Positions 8,111 through 17,082 of a stretch of 39,997 nt of DNA are shown piece after piece. A model generated the notes under the pieces. The model had not been told where the DNA came from and searched no databases. It saw only the letters and a list, made by a program, of their open reading frames with translations. The stretch comes from Rhodopila sp. (GTDB lineage Bacteria; Pseudomonadota; Alphaproteobacteria; Acetobacterales; Acetobacteraceae). Position 1 is the first letter of the stretch; every line of letters begins with the position of its first letter. The stretch covers positions 1 through 39,997 of the forward strand of contig JANXLQ010000299.1 in the NCBI GenBank assembly GCA_025355085.1. The letters are read 5' to 3'. The position numbers and the translations under genes are program-made.

Positions 8111-9213
8111 TTATTATCGGAGCTGGCCCGGCCGGCACCGCCGCGGCGATCACCTTCGCGCGCGCGGGCCACCGCCCGATTTTGATCGAGCGGACCTCCA
8201 GGCCAACGGACAAAGTCTGCGGCGACTTTCTCAGCGCGGATACCATTCAGCGTGCCCAAGCCCTCGGCGTCGATCCCGCCGCGCTTGGTGCCGCGCCAAT
8301 CCGGCAGGTTCGACTGATCCACGGCGACCGAATGGCCGAAACCACGCTGCCGTTTCTGGCAATGGGATTATCCCGGAGGGTGCTGGATGCCGCCTTGCTG
8401 CATCAGGCTGAACGCGCCGGAGCCGACATACGGCTAGGGCAAACCGTTCGACACCTGACGCGCAATGGGGACCGCTGGACCATTAAAGCCGGCGAACACG
8501 CTGAGATAACGGCCCGCTCCGTGTTTCAGGCCACCGGCAAGCACGATTTGCGAGACCTGCCGCGCCGGCACACCGGCCGCGATGCCATCGGCATGAAAAT
8601 GTATTTCGCCCTGCCCCCTGAGTCGGCGAAACGACTGGACGGTGCCGTCGAACTGACACTGTTCCCTGGTGGTTATGCCGGCATGCAACAGGTCGAGGAG
8701 GGCCGGACCGTCCTCTGCATTGCTGTCCAACGCGCCGCGTTTCAGTTATTTGGCGGAAGCTGGGCCAGCCTGATCGCGGCGATCGCGCACCGTAGCCGGC
8801 GGTTCGCGGCGATACTTCCTGGCGCCCGGGCGCTGCTGCCCCGTCCGCTGGCGGTGGCCGGAATTCCGTATGGGTATCGGGCTGGATCCTCTTGCCCCGA
8901 CGAATTGTACCGTCTCGGCGATCAGGCAGCGGTGATCCCATCCCTGACGGGAGATGGCATCGCCATCGCGCTGCACAGCGGAACCGCCGCAGCCGAGACA
9001 TGGCTCTCCGGTGCAACCGCACCAACCTATCAGCAGACGCTCGGACGCACGCTGGCTGGCCAGATGCGCCTTGCCGGTATTCTTCATCGCGCCTGCCTGA
9101 GCGGCCCAATCCAATCCGCCGTCGTGCGTGCCGCCGCCGTGTTTCCCGGCGCTCTGCGGCGGGCCGCGACACACACGCGACTACCTTCCCGCGCCAGCCT
9201 TGCCCAACCATGA
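8092..9213 (+). CDS. FAD-dependent oxidoreductase/monooxygenase of the PKS operon
   Basis: A flavoprotein of about 373 residues in the geranylgeranyl reductase / aromatic hydroxylase superfamily. VIIIGAGPAGTAAA at the N-terminus is the GxGxxG FAD-binding motif, CGDFLSADT follows as in geranylgeranyl-reductase-like enzymes, and LGDQAAVIPSLTGDGIAIAL is the second FAD contact (GD motif). GTG 8092 is preferred because it places five residues before the first beta strand; GTG 8107 would begin at the strand itself. The overlap with the methyltransferase is 19 bases (4 if 8107 is used). In phenolic-lipid operons a flavin hydroxylase oxidises the methylated resorcinol towards a quinone; that role is inferred here. 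The predicted frame extends much further upstream, but that part has no family similarity. Confidence 0.85.
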   Translation: MRRVPVIIIGAGPAGTAAAITFARAGHRPILIERTSRPTDKVCGDFLSADTIQRAQALGVDPAALGAAPIRQVRLIHGDRMAETTLPFLAMGLSRRVLDAALLHQAERAGADIRLGQTVRHLTRNGDRWTIKAGEHAEITARSVFQATGKHDLRDLPRRHTGRDAIGMKMYFALPPESAKRLDGAVELTLFPGGYAGMQQVEEGRTVLCIAVQRAAFQLFGGSWASLIAAIAHRSRRFAAILPGARALLPRPLAVAGIPYGYRAGSSCPDELYRLGDQAAVIPSLTGDGIAIALHSGTAAAETWLSGATAPTYQQTLGRTLAGQMRLAGILHRACLSGPIQSAVVRAAAVFPGALRRAATHTRLPSRASLAQP

Positions 9214-9259
9214 AGAATTGCCCGGTTGCATCGCGCCCTGGCCTGTCGCAGAAAGCCAC

Positions 9260-10384
9260 ATGCGCTCCGGAAAGACGTTCACGCGGTTGGATATTTATAT
9301 CTTCCGTCAGGTGCTGGTCGCGCTGGTGGTTGCGACCAGCGGTCTGACCGCGCTTATCTGGCTGACTCAATCGCTCCGGTTCGTGGATCTGGTGGTCAAT
9401 CGCGGCCTGTCATTTGCCGTCTTCATCCACCTCACATCGCTGCTCATACCCAGCTTTGTCGCGGTGATACTGCCGATCATGACCTATGTGGTGATCCAGT
9501 TCGTCTATCAACGCATGTCCGCGGATCGGGAACTGACGGTGATGCGTGCCTCGGGTCTGTCCCCCTGGGCGCTGGCGCGGCCGGCCCTCGCGGTTGCGGT
9601 GCTGGTGACGCTGATCGGATACGGTCTGAGTATTTGGGGCGTTCCCTCCGCGATGGCGGACTTCAAGGAGTTTCAGTGGCAGATCCGCAACCGGCTGGCC
9701 GCTTTCTTGCTCCAGGACGGGGTCTTTACTCCACTATCGGACAAACTGACGGTGTACGTGCGTTCCCGCGATCAAAACGGAACCTTGCGGGGCATCTTCG
9801 TGGACGATGCCCGCGACCCGTCGGCCCATGCCACGATCCTGGCAGAGCGCGGGCGGCTTCTGGATGGTCTCAACGGGCCACGGGTACTGCTGCTGGACGG
9901 CAGCCGCCAGGTGGTTGACCATCAGTCCGGCCGGCTGGACATCCTGACGTTCCGGGAGAACCAGATCGATCTGACCGAAGCCGTCAAGGATGGCACCGCC
10001 CGTCCGATCGACATGTCGGAACTTCCATTAAGGCAACTGCTTTACGATGCCCCCTATTTCGAACGCGACCGGCCTAAATGGATTGCTGAAGGCCACAAGC
10101 GACTGACGGCACCCCTGGCCACGTTGTCCTATGCCATGGTCGGCCTGTTTTCAGCATTGGGCGGGACGTTCCGGCGTCACGGCGGTATTCTGCGCCCCCT
10201 GGTCACAGTTGGCGCCATGGTCGCCCTACTGGCGCTCGGTCTGGCGTTCGGCACACTTGCCGCGCGGGACAACAACCTGCTGATACTCATTTGGCTGCAC
10301 GCCACTGTACCCGGCGTCGTTGCCGGCTGGCTGTTGCTGGGACCTCGGTTAGAGTTTTTCCACACGCAGCGGGCAGAAGTCTGA
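9260..10384 (+). CDS. lptF: LPS export ABC transporter permease LptF
   Basis: A 374-residue inner-membrane protein of the YjgP/YjgQ family. LptF and LptG form the membrane part of LptB2FG, which extracts LPS from the inner membrane and passes it to LptC/A/D. TRLDIYIFRQVLVALVVAT is the typical N-terminus running into the first membrane helix; MSADRELTVMRASGLSPW is the cytoplasmic coupling-helix region that contacts LptB. A periplasmic beta-jellyroll domain (about 120-255) separates helices 1-3 from 4-6. The ATG at 9260 was chosen because it begins at the conserved start; upstream in-frame codons overlap the FAD gene. lptG follows 4 bases after its stop. Confidence 0.95.
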   Translation: MRSGKTFTRLDIYIFRQVLVALVVATSGLTALIWLTQSLRFVDLVVNRGLSFAVFIHLTSLLIPSFVAVILPIMTYVVIQFVYQRMSADRELTVMRASGLSPWALARPALAVAVLVTLIGYGLSIWGVPSAMADFKEFQWQIRNRLAAFLLQDGVFTPLSDKLTVYVRSRDQNGTLRGIFVDDARDPSAHATILAERGRLLDGLNGPRVLLLDGSRQVVDHQSGRLDILTFRENQIDLTEAVKDGTARPIDMSELPLRQLLYDAPYFERDRPKWIAEGHKRLTAPLATLSYAMVGLFSALGGTFRRHGGILRPLVTVGAMVALLALGLAFGTLAARDNNLLILIWLHATVPGVVAGWLLLGPRLEFFHTQRAEV

Positions 10385-10388
10385 CCGC

Positions 10389-11501
10389 ATGACCGCCGCC
10401 GTCACCCTGTCGCTTTATATCGTCCGCCAGTTCGCTTTGTCTGTCGGCGGGATGCTGCTGGCGCTGGCCGGGCTGGTGGCAATGTTCGATTTTATCGAGT
10501 TGTTGCGCCGGTCCACCAGCCGTCCCGATGTCAGTTTCGGCCTGGTCAGTCAGATTGCCGCGCTGCGACTGCCCTATGTCGCCATGCAGATACTGCCGTT
10601 CGCGGTGTTGCTGGGCGGCATCCTGTGCTTCTGGCGCCTCACCCGGTCATCGGAATTGATCGTGGCCCGGGCATCGGGGATTTCGGCGTGGGAGTTTTTG
10701 ACGGCGCCGACGTTTTTCGCGGTGCTGCTGGGTGTGATCGCCACGGTACTGGTCAGCCCGGTCTCCTCCGTCATGCTGGCGAGGGCCGAGGCGCTGGACA
10801 ACGCTTACCTGCGCGCCGGCGGCGGCCCACTGGCGCTGAACGGCGGGCAGCTTTGGCTGCGTCAGTCGGATCGGCAGACCACGCCGCGCGGGATCGCCAT
10901 TATTCATGCCCAGCGGGTGGAACTGCGCGGCAAGCAGCTAATCGCGCAACAGGTGAGCGTGTTCCGGCTGGATGAGACCGACAGATTGTTATCACGGATC
11001 GAGGCAACCCGAGCGACGCTGGGCAATGGAAACTGGGTGCTGGAGGATGCACGGGCGATTCGCCCGGACCAGTTGCCGGAGCCCGCGCGCCTGATCAACC
11101 TTCCTACCGACCTCACGGTTAGCCGGGTGCAAGAAAGTTTCGCCTCACCCGACACATTGTCGTTCTGGGCGTTGCCCGGTTTTATCTCCTTGTTGGACCG
11201 ATCGGGGTTTTCTTCGATCCGGCACCGGCTGCATTTCCAGGCGTTGCTCGCCCTGCCGTTGCTGGCGGGAACGATGACGTTGGTGTCGGCCGGGTTCTCT
11301 ATGCGACCGGCCCGCCGCGGCGGCGTGGCGAAGATGATCGGCAGCGGAGTCGCTGCTGGATTTGTGTTGTTTGTCGTCTCCAAGATCGCCGAAGAGATTG
11401 GTCAGTCGGGTGCCCTGCCCGTTGCACTCGCGGCCTGGGCGCCGGCCGCATCCGGCCTTATGCTGGCCGTCGCCCTGCTGCTACACACGGAAGATGGCTG
11501 A
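10389..11501 (+). CDS. lptG: LPS export ABC transporter permease LptG
   Basis: A 370-residue partner of LptF with the same six-helix plus periplasmic-domain layout. LYIVRQFALSVGGMLLALAG starts helix 1; LTRSSELIVARASGISAWEF is the cytoplasmic coupling region. The C-terminal helices follow RHRLHFQALLALPLL, with the conserved RRGGVAKMIGSG stretch in between. It acts in LptB2FG at the inner membrane. The gene sits 4 bases behind lptF and 3 bases before lptD. This co-location of lptF/lptG with lptD-surA-rsmA is an alphaproteobacterial arrangement and would tie synthesis of the LPS transporter at both membranes together. Confidence 0.95.
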   Translation: MTAAVTLSLYIVRQFALSVGGMLLALAGLVAMFDFIELLRRSTSRPDVSFGLVSQIAALRLPYVAMQILPFAVLLGGILCFWRLTRSSELIVARASGISAWEFLTAPTFFAVLLGVIATVLVSPVSSVMLARAEALDNAYLRAGGGPLALNGGQLWLRQSDRQTTPRGIAIIHAQRVELRGKQLIAQQVSVFRLDETDRLLSRIEATRATLGNGNWVLEDARAIRPDQLPEPARLINLPTDLTVSRVQESFASPDTLSFWALPGFISLLDRSGFSSIRHRLHFQALLALPLLAGTMTLVSAGFSMRPARRGGVAKMIGSGVAAGFVLFVVSKIAEEIGQSGALPVALAAWAPAASGLMLAVALLLHTEDG

Positions 11502-11504
11502 ACC

Positions 11505-13871
11505 ATGGATCGTGCGCGCCGCCCAAGACCAGAACGATACGCCTTCCGCGTGGCCGGGTTCCGCGCGGCGCCGTGGAGCAAAGCCTTCCAGGCGATGCCG
11601 CATGTAACCGCCCTCCAGGCAATCCCGCGTATAACTGCCTTTCAGGCAATCCCGCGTATAACTGCCTTTCAGGCCATGGCGCTCATTGCCATGGCGTGTT
11701 GCTTCGGTGCGAACATCGCGCAGGCGCAGTTGAGTACGCTGACCACGCGAACCGGCAACGACGCGTCCAAGAATGAGCCTGTGACGTTTTCAGCCGACCA
11801 GGTGGAATACGACAAGGACAAGTCCCTGGTCACCGCCACCGGCCATGTGGAGGCATGGCAGAACGGACATGTCATGCGGGCGGACAAGATTACCTTCGAT
11901 CGCAATACCGGCGTCGCCGCCGCCACGGGGCACGTCGTACTGCTGGAGCCGAACGGCGAGACGATGTTCGCCGACTACGCCGAGATGCAGAACAACATGC
12001 AGGACGGTATCCTGAAGGATATGCGGGCGTTGTTGCAGCAGAACGGCAGGCTGGCGGCGAACGGCGTCCAACGCACCGGCGGACAGATCAACGAACTCTC
12101 GAAGGTCGTTTATACCACCTGTAACCTGTGCGCGGACGACCCCAGCCGTCCGCCGCTGTGGCAAATTCGCGCCGCCTCGGCGGTGCAGGATCTGGAACAC
12201 AAGAGGATCGAGTATCACGACGCGACGCTGGACATGTTCGGTGTGCCGGTCGCCTATTTCCCGTATTTCTGGCACGCCGATCCCTCGGTCAAGCGCGAGT
12301 CCGGCATTCTCCCGCCGCTGTTTGGCATATCGTCCAATTTGGGTGCATTTTATGGACAGCCCTACTACGCGGTGATCGACGATCAGTCGGACGCGACATT
12401 GCTGCCGATGATGACCACGCGGGCTGGGCCGCAGCTCGATATCGAGTATCGCCGGCGGTTTAACGAGGGGTCGCTGCTGTTAAATACCTCGGCCGGGTAT
12501 CTGAATAACTCGACCCAGGGGTCGTTTACGGCCAACGGCCGGTTCAATTACGACGATACCTGGCGCTACGGTTTCGACATCAACCGTGCGTCGTCGGTCG
12601 AATACGTGCGTGCATTCCATGCCGTGCAGGGACTCGGCAGCGACCCGAACGTGCTGACCAGTCAGTTCTATTTGGAAGGCTTCGGCGAAGGTTCGTACAC
12701 ACGGCTGGATTCTAAGATCTATCAGGGCCTGAGCTCGGCGATCAATACCGGCACGCTTCCCGTGGTGCTGCCGCGCTATCAGTACAGCTTTTTCGGCCGG
12801 CCGGATTCTCTGGGCGGGCGGCTGTCGGTCTCAACCGGCGCGTTCAACGTCGTCCGCACCACCGGCACCAACACCCGCCGCGGAGCGCTGACGGTCGATT
12901 ATGAGCGTCCGTTTGCCGGCCTGCTGGGCGACCAATGGAAAGTCACGTTGCATGGCGATGCCAATGCCTATGACGCATCGATGGTCAATCAGTTGCCAAA
13001 TTTCAGCCCTTACAACAACCTGAACTCGGCGCGCGCGCTACCCCAGGTGGCGGTGGATTTCCGTTGGCCGTTCGCTCGGGATGGCGGCGCCTGGGGAACC
13101 CAACTGATTGAGCCGATCGCGCAGATCATTGTCGCGCCGCAGGCTGGCGACAGCCAGCTTCGCCGGTATCCGAACGAGGACAGCCTGGATTTTGAATTCA
13201 CCGACGCGAATCTGTTTGGCTTCAACCGGTTCTCCGGCACAGATCGGCTGGAAGGCGGCACGCGCGCGAATGTCGGGCTGCATGGGGCGTGGTATCTGGG
13301 CGGCACCACATTCGACGGGTTGGTCGGACAATCCTATCGCACCGGCAAGGACAACATCTTTCCCGAAGCCTCCGGCCTGCATGACCGGGTATCGGACATT
13401 GTCGCGCGCGGCAGTTTCGCGCCCGCCCCGTGGTTGGACCTGACCTACCGCACGCGCCTGGCCAAGGACACACTGGCGACCAGGTTCGCCGATGCAATCG
13501 CAACCGTCGGTGTCGAGAAATTTCGTCTATCCGCCGGCTATACCTATACCAGCTTCAACCCCTACACGTATTACGATCAGGCGCCGCCGCCCCCGGCGGG
13601 GAATGCGTACTATTTCCCCCGCAACGAAGCGACCATCGGCGTGTCGTCCAAGTGGGGCGACTACCGGTTCAGCGGCTACGCCCGCCGCGATCTGGCCAAG
13701 AATGAAATGGTCGCGGTCGGCGCCGACGCAATCTACGAAGATGAGTGCTTCATCTTTGATTTACGGGCGTTCCGTCGCTATACGACCATCAATGGAGATA
13801 ACGGCGCCACCACCGTGTTGTTCCTGTTGACCTTCAAGACGATCGGCCAATTCGGCTATCGCGCGCTATGA
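11505..13871 (+). CDS. lptD: LPS-assembly outer-membrane protein LptD
   Basis: A 788-residue outer-membrane beta-barrel that inserts LPS into the outer leaflet with LptE. After the signal sequence (cleavage probably after the AQA near residue 73) an OstA/LptA-like beta-jellyroll reads VTFSADQVEYDKDKSLVTAT, then TTCNLCADDPSRPPLWQIRA and VPVAYFPYFWHADPSVKRES, all LptD signatures; the barrel follows to an aromatic-rich end. The start at 11505 gives an unusual n-region of about 57 residues containing a nine-residue tandem repeat; ATG 11676 (MALIAMACC) lies immediately at the hydrophobic core and ATG 11592 inside the repeat is also possible. Only one Cys (near the C-terminus, DECFIF) can pair with the N-terminal CNLC pair. 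Confidence 0.95.
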   Translation: MDRARRPRPERYAFRVAGFRAAPWSKAFQAMPHVTALQAIPRITAFQAIPRITAFQAMALIAMACCFGANIAQAQLSTLTTRTGNDASKNEPVTFSADQVEYDKDKSLVTATGHVEAWQNGHVMRADKITFDRNTGVAAATGHVVLLEPNGETMFADYAEMQNNMQDGILKDMRALLQQNGRLAANGVQRTGGQINELSKVVYTTCNLCADDPSRPPLWQIRAASAVQDLEHKRIEYHDATLDMFGVPVAYFPYFWHADPSVKRESGILPPLFGISSNLGAFYGQPYYAVIDDQSDATLLPMMTTRAGPQLDIEYRRRFNEGSLLLNTSAGYLNNSTQGSFTANGRFNYDDTWRYGFDINRASSVEYVRAFHAVQGLGSDPNVLTSQFYLEGFGEGSYTRLDSKIYQGLSSAINTGTLPVVLPRYQYSFFGRPDSLGGRLSVSTGAFNVVRTTGTNTRRGALTVDYERPFAGLLGDQWKVTLHGDANAYDASMVNQLPNFSPYNNLNSARALPQVAVDFRWPFARDGGAWGTQLIEPIAQIIVAPQAGDSQLRRYPNEDSLDFEFTDANLFGFNRFSGTDRLEGGTRANVGLHGAWYLGGTTFDGLVGQSYRTGKDNIFPEASGLHDRVSDIVARGSFAPAPWLDLTYRTRLAKDTLATRFADAIATVGVEKFRLSAGYTYTSFNPYTYYDQAPPPPAGNAYYFPRNEATIGVSSKWGDYRFSGYARRDLAKNEMVAVGADAIYEDECFIFDLRAFRRYTTINGDNGATTVLFLLTFKTIGQFGYRAL
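11583..11675 (+). repeat. 27-bp in-frame tandem repeat in the 5' part of lptD
   Basis: Units start at 11583, 11610, 11637 and (partial, 12 bp) 11664. They encode AFQAMPHVT, ALQAIPRIT, AFQAIPRIT and AFQA. Units 2 and 3 differ at only one or two bases, so the duplication is recent; unit 1 has diverged. The repeat lies just before the hydrophobic core of the LptD signal peptide and could alter its n-region length by slippage. Confidence 0.9.
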
Positions 13872-15259
13872 ATTCGGGAGTGCCTGCCATGCCGACTCTT
13901 CTCCGCGGCCATCTTCCCCGGGGACTCGCCGGCGCGCTTATGCTGTTGCTGGCATTGCCGGCCTCGGGCTTCGCCGCCGAGGTGCCCGGGAAACCCGCAT
14001 CCTCCAACCCTGTCGCTGCGAAGACCGGCGAACAGCCCCTTACCGGCGGCAGCCGCATCGCCGCCGTGGTCAATGGTGACGTCATTAGTGAAGGCGATAT
14101 CGCCAATCGCGCCCGCTTGTTCGCCATTTCCACCGGCCTGCCGATGTCCAACGACGTTATCGAACGGCTGCGGCCGCAAATCCGCAAACAGTTGATCGAC
14201 GAACGGCTGCGCGTCCAGGAAGCGCAGAAGCGCAAGATCGTCATCCAGGATGCCCAGATCGCCGCCGCGATCAAGGAAATCGAAGCCCGCAACAACATGA
14301 AGCCCGGCGCATTGCGGGCAAAACTGGCGTCCGATGGCGTCAGCACGCGCACCTTGATCGACCAGATCCGCGCCCAGCTCGCGTGGTCGCAGATGCTGCG
14401 TGGCGCGATCAGCGATCGGCTGACAATTGGCGAGGCCGAGATCGCGGAACAGCAGAAGCTGGTGGCCCAGCGCGCCGGTCAGACGGAATATCGCGTGGCG
14501 GAAATCTTTATTCCGGTCGATGACCCCGCCAACAGTGCCGACGCCCGGCATTTCGCCGAAACGGTGATCACCGAGTTGCATGCCGGCGCACCGTTCCCGT
14601 TAGTTGCGGCGCAGTTCAGCCAAACCCAAAGCGCTCTTGAGGGCGGTCAACTTGGTTGGGTGCAGACCAACCAGCTCGATCCCGCAGTCGCCCAGATCGT
14701 GACCCAGATGCCCGTCGGTGCGATCAGCAATGCAGTTAGGGTGCCGGGCGGCTTTTCGGTCATCGCATTGCAGGGCAAGCGTGAAATCGGCCGCGACATG
14801 GCGACCATCGTAACGCTGCGGCAGGCGTTCTTTGCATTCGCCACGCCACTAACCGATCCGCAGAACCCAACCGAGCAACAGCGTGCCGCGTTGTCTAAGG
14901 CGCATGTGGCGGGGGAGACGATCAAGGGCTGTGAGCAGATGGACACGTATGCGAAGGCCAACAACCCCGGCAGTCGCGCGGTCGATCCTGGCGAGGTCCG
15001 GGCCGATACGGTCAGTCCGCCGGCGTTCCGCCAGTTGCTCGCGACAATCCCCCTTGGCAAGCCCAGCGAACCGCTGATTTCCGGTGACGGCATCGCGGTG
15101 ATCACAGTCTGCACGCGGGAGCAAAAGAACGTCGGCGAGGTCAGCGCGACCGAGATCGAGCATCGGCTGGTGGGGGAGCGTGTGGAGATGCTGTCCCGGC
15201 AGATGATGCGCGACCTGCACCGCAAGGCCAACATCGACCTACGCGATCGGGGAGCCTGA
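13868..15259 (+). CDS. surA: Periplasmic chaperone / peptidyl-prolyl isomerase SurA
   Basis: A 463-residue periplasmic chaperone for outer-membrane proteins, LptD among them. A signal peptide is seen (hydrophobic LAGALMLLLALPASGFAAE, cleavage after FAA). The SurA N-terminal chaperone domain follows: AAVVNGDVISEGDI, LRPQIRKQLIDERLRVQEA, typical of the family. One clear PPIC rotamase domain reads EYRVAEIFIP ... FPLVAAQFSQTQSALEGGQLGW ... ISNAVRVPGGFSVI; a second domain is degenerate. The ATG overlaps the lptD stop by 4 bases. An internal ATG at 13889 (MPTLLRGHL) is an alternative start. The neighbour is rsmA, 14 bases downstream, without the usual pdxA. Confidence 0.93.
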   Translation: MNSGVPAMPTLLRGHLPRGLAGALMLLLALPASGFAAEVPGKPASSNPVAAKTGEQPLTGGSRIAAVVNGDVISEGDIANRARLFAISTGLPMSNDVIERLRPQIRKQLIDERLRVQEAQKRKIVIQDAQIAAAIKEIEARNNMKPGALRAKLASDGVSTRTLIDQIRAQLAWSQMLRGAISDRLTIGEAEIAEQQKLVAQRAGQTEYRVAEIFIPVDDPANSADARHFAETVITELHAGAPFPLVAAQFSQTQSALEGGQLGWVQTNQLDPAVAQIVTQMPVGAISNAVRVPGGFSVIALQGKREIGRDMATIVTLRQAFFAFATPLTDPQNPTEQQRAALSKAHVAGETIKGCEQMDTYAKANNPGSRAVDPGEVRADTVSPPAFRQLLATIPLGKPSEPLISGDGIAVITVCTREQKNVGEVSATEIEHRLVGERVEMLSRQMMRDLHRKANIDLRDRGA

Positions 15260-15273
15260 GCCGAGAGCCTCCC

Positions 15274-16086
15274 ATGACCGAACTGCCACCACTCCGTGAC
15301 GTCATCGCCCGGCACGGCCTCGCCGCCCGGCATTCGCTCGGGCAACACTTCTTACTCGACGGCAATCTGACCGATCGGATTGTGCGGGAAGCCGGGGATC
15401 TGTCCGGGCGGCACGTCATCGAGGTTGGACCCGGGCCGGGCGGGCTGACGCGGTCCTTGCTGTCATCCGCCGCCGCCACGATTACCGCCGTGGAACTGGA
15501 CCGGCGTGCAATCGGCGCCATGACTGACCTGGCGGCGATCGCCGGCGACCGGCTTCGGGTGATAGAGGGCGATGCGTTGTCGGTCGATATGACCACGCTG
15601 GTGCCGGAACCGCGGCAGATTGTTGCGAACCTGCCCTATAATATCGCCTCGCCGCTGCTGGTACGCTGGCTACGGCAGGCCGCGTCGTTCGAGCGTCTGA
15701 TTCTGATGTTCCAACAGGAAGTGGCGGAGCGCATTTGCGCCGAACCCGACACGTCGGCCTATGGGCGGTTGTCGGTGTTGACGCAGTGGACGTGCGAGGC
15801 GCGGATCGTCATGCGCCTGCCACCAACCGCGTTTACCCCGCCGCCGAAAGTTTTCTCGGCCGTGGTCAGCCTGACGCCGCTGGTGACGCAACCCGACCCG
15901 AAGCTGTTCTCCCGCATGGAGGCACTGACGGCCGCCGCGTTCGGTCAACGCCGGAAGATGCTGCGTGGATCGTTACGCGGCCTGGGCGGCGAAGCGCTGC
16001 TGAACCGCGCCGGAATCGATCCCGAGCGGCGGGCGGAGACGTTGTCGGTGGCGGAGTTCGACCGGTTGGTGAAGCTAACCGGCTAG
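15274..16086 (+). CDS. rsmA: 16S rRNA dimethyladenosine transferase RsmA (KsgA)
   Basis: A 270-residue SAM-dependent enzyme that dimethylates two adjacent adenines in helix 45 of 16S rRNA during 30S maturation. SLGQHFLLDGNLTDRIV is the signature N-terminus, EVGPGPGGLTR (50-60) is motif I, EGDAL (98-102) contacts adenine, and NLPYN (119-123) is the catalytic N6-adenine motif. The C-terminal helical domain has FGQRRKMLRGSL and the usual length. It is the last gene of the lpt/surA operon; about 130 bases follow before the arsenic operon. Confidence 0.97.
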   Translation: MTELPPLRDVIARHGLAARHSLGQHFLLDGNLTDRIVREAGDLSGRHVIEVGPGPGGLTRSLLSSAAATITAVELDRRAIGAMTDLAAIAGDRLRVIEGDALSVDMTTLVPEPRQIVANLPYNIASPLLVRWLRQAASFERLILMFQQEVAERICAEPDTSAYGRLSVLTQWTCEARIVMRLPPTAFTPPPKVFSAVVSLTPLVTQPDPKLFSRMEALTAAAFGQRRKMLRGSLRGLGGEALLNRAGIDPERRAETLSVAEFDRLVKLTG

Positions 16087-16195
16087 GGCCGAACCCGAGG
16101 TCAATTTCAGGCGGCATTCATCTCCTCTCATCGAGAACGACACGCACTGCCGCGATCGTCGCATCCGGCTGCTCTTCCATCTTGTGTCGATCTTA

Positions 16196-16219
16196 CATTT
16201 CTGTCATTCTAGAAATATG
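16196..16219 (+). promoter_or_regulatory. Candidate ArsR operator overlapping the ars start
   Basis: ATTTCT at 16197-16202 and AGAAAT at 16211-16216 form an inverted repeat with an 8-base spacer, and TTCTAGAA at 16207-16214 is a perfect 8-bp palindrome inside it. The repeat ends right at the ATG (16217) of the ArsR-ArsC gene, which has no clear ribosome site, so the message may be leaderless or very short-leadered. ArsR proteins bind imperfect palindromes at their own promoters; the operator role is inferred. Confidence 0.45.
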
Positions 16220-17080
16220 GAATCATTGGACGCCGCGACCGCCTTCGCTGCCCTCTCGCAGACAACAAGGCTCGATCTGATGCGGCTGCTCATAGCCGAA
16301 GGTGCCAGCGGGATGCCGGCCGGGGATATAAGCCTGCGCCTTGGCCTTCCGCCCTCGACACTATCGTTCCATCTCGCCGCACTCGAACGCGCCGGACTGA
16401 CCCAATCGACCCGCCACGGCCGGCACATCGTCCACGCGGTGCGGTTGGCAGGCCTGCGCCAGTTGCTCGCATTTCTCACCGAAACCTGTTGCGGCGGCCG
16501 TCCCGAACTCTGCGGCGATATCGCGCGCCTGCTGCCCCCGTTGCCGGAAGAGGATCAATATATGACTCCCGCGTTCAACGTCTTATTCCTATGCACGCAT
16601 AACGCGGCCCGTTCGATCATGGCCGAGGCGATCCTGCGGCAGATCGGCGGCACACGGTTCCATGCCTACTCCGCAGGGTCCAACCCGAACGCCGCACCCA
16701 ACCCCGAGGTGATCGAGAAGTTGCATGTCTTCGGCCACGACACCGGTTCCCTGCACAGCAAGTCCTGGCATGAATTCACCGGCCCGAATGCGCCGCGAAT
16801 GGATTTCGTCATCGCGCTCTGCGACACGCTGGATGATCGAACCTGCCCGGATTTTTCCAAATTCGCCATCACGGCGGCATGGCCGCTGCCCGATCCCGCC
16901 AAATTCACCGGCAACGCAACGGAACGCGCGACGATGCTGAACGAGCTGTATGCGAGCCTGCGCCGCCGCCTGGAGATTTTCACCGCCCTGCCGTTCGCCT
17001 CGCTCGATCGCATGGCGATGAAAGCGCGCCTGGATGAGATCGCCGGCAACGGCATCCCCGCCCGAACCGGAGGACGTTGA
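16217..17080 (+). CDS. ArsR-type arsenic sensor fused to an ArsC arsenate reductase
   Basis: A 287-residue fusion. Residues 1-110 are an ArsR/SmtB winged-helix repressor ([32 protein letters not shown]) with Cys91, Cys92 and Cys99 in [11 protein letters not shown], close to the arsenite-binding Cys trio of Acidithiobacillus-type ArsR. Residues 117-287 are a low-molecular-weight-phosphatase-type arsenate reductase: P-loop CTHNAARS with Cys126 and Arg132 (CX5R) and the catalytic Asp in WPLPDPA. It would repress the operon until arsenite binds, and reduce arsenate. Met116 (ATG 16562) has AAGAGGA about 8 bases upstream, so free ArsC may also be made. The chosen start ATG 16217 begins the ArsR fold. 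Confidence 0.93.
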   Translation: MESLDAATAFAALSQTTRLDLMRLLIAEGASGMPAGDISLRLGLPPSTLSFHLAALERAGLTQSTRHGRHIVHAVRLAGLRQLLAFLTETCCGGRPELCGDIARLLPPLPEEDQYMTPAFNVLFLCTHNAARSIMAEAILRQIGGTRFHAYSAGSNPNAAPNPEVIEKLHVFGHDTGSLHSKSWHEFTGPNAPRMDFVIALCDTLDDRTCPDFSKFAITAAWPLPDPAKFTGNATERATMLNELYASLRRRLEIFTALPFASLDRMAMKARLDEIAGNGIPARTGGR

Positions 17081-17082
17081 GC

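Noticed and set aside
11583-11675. CRISPR array
   Set aside because: Repeats are in-frame, adjacent and without spacers.
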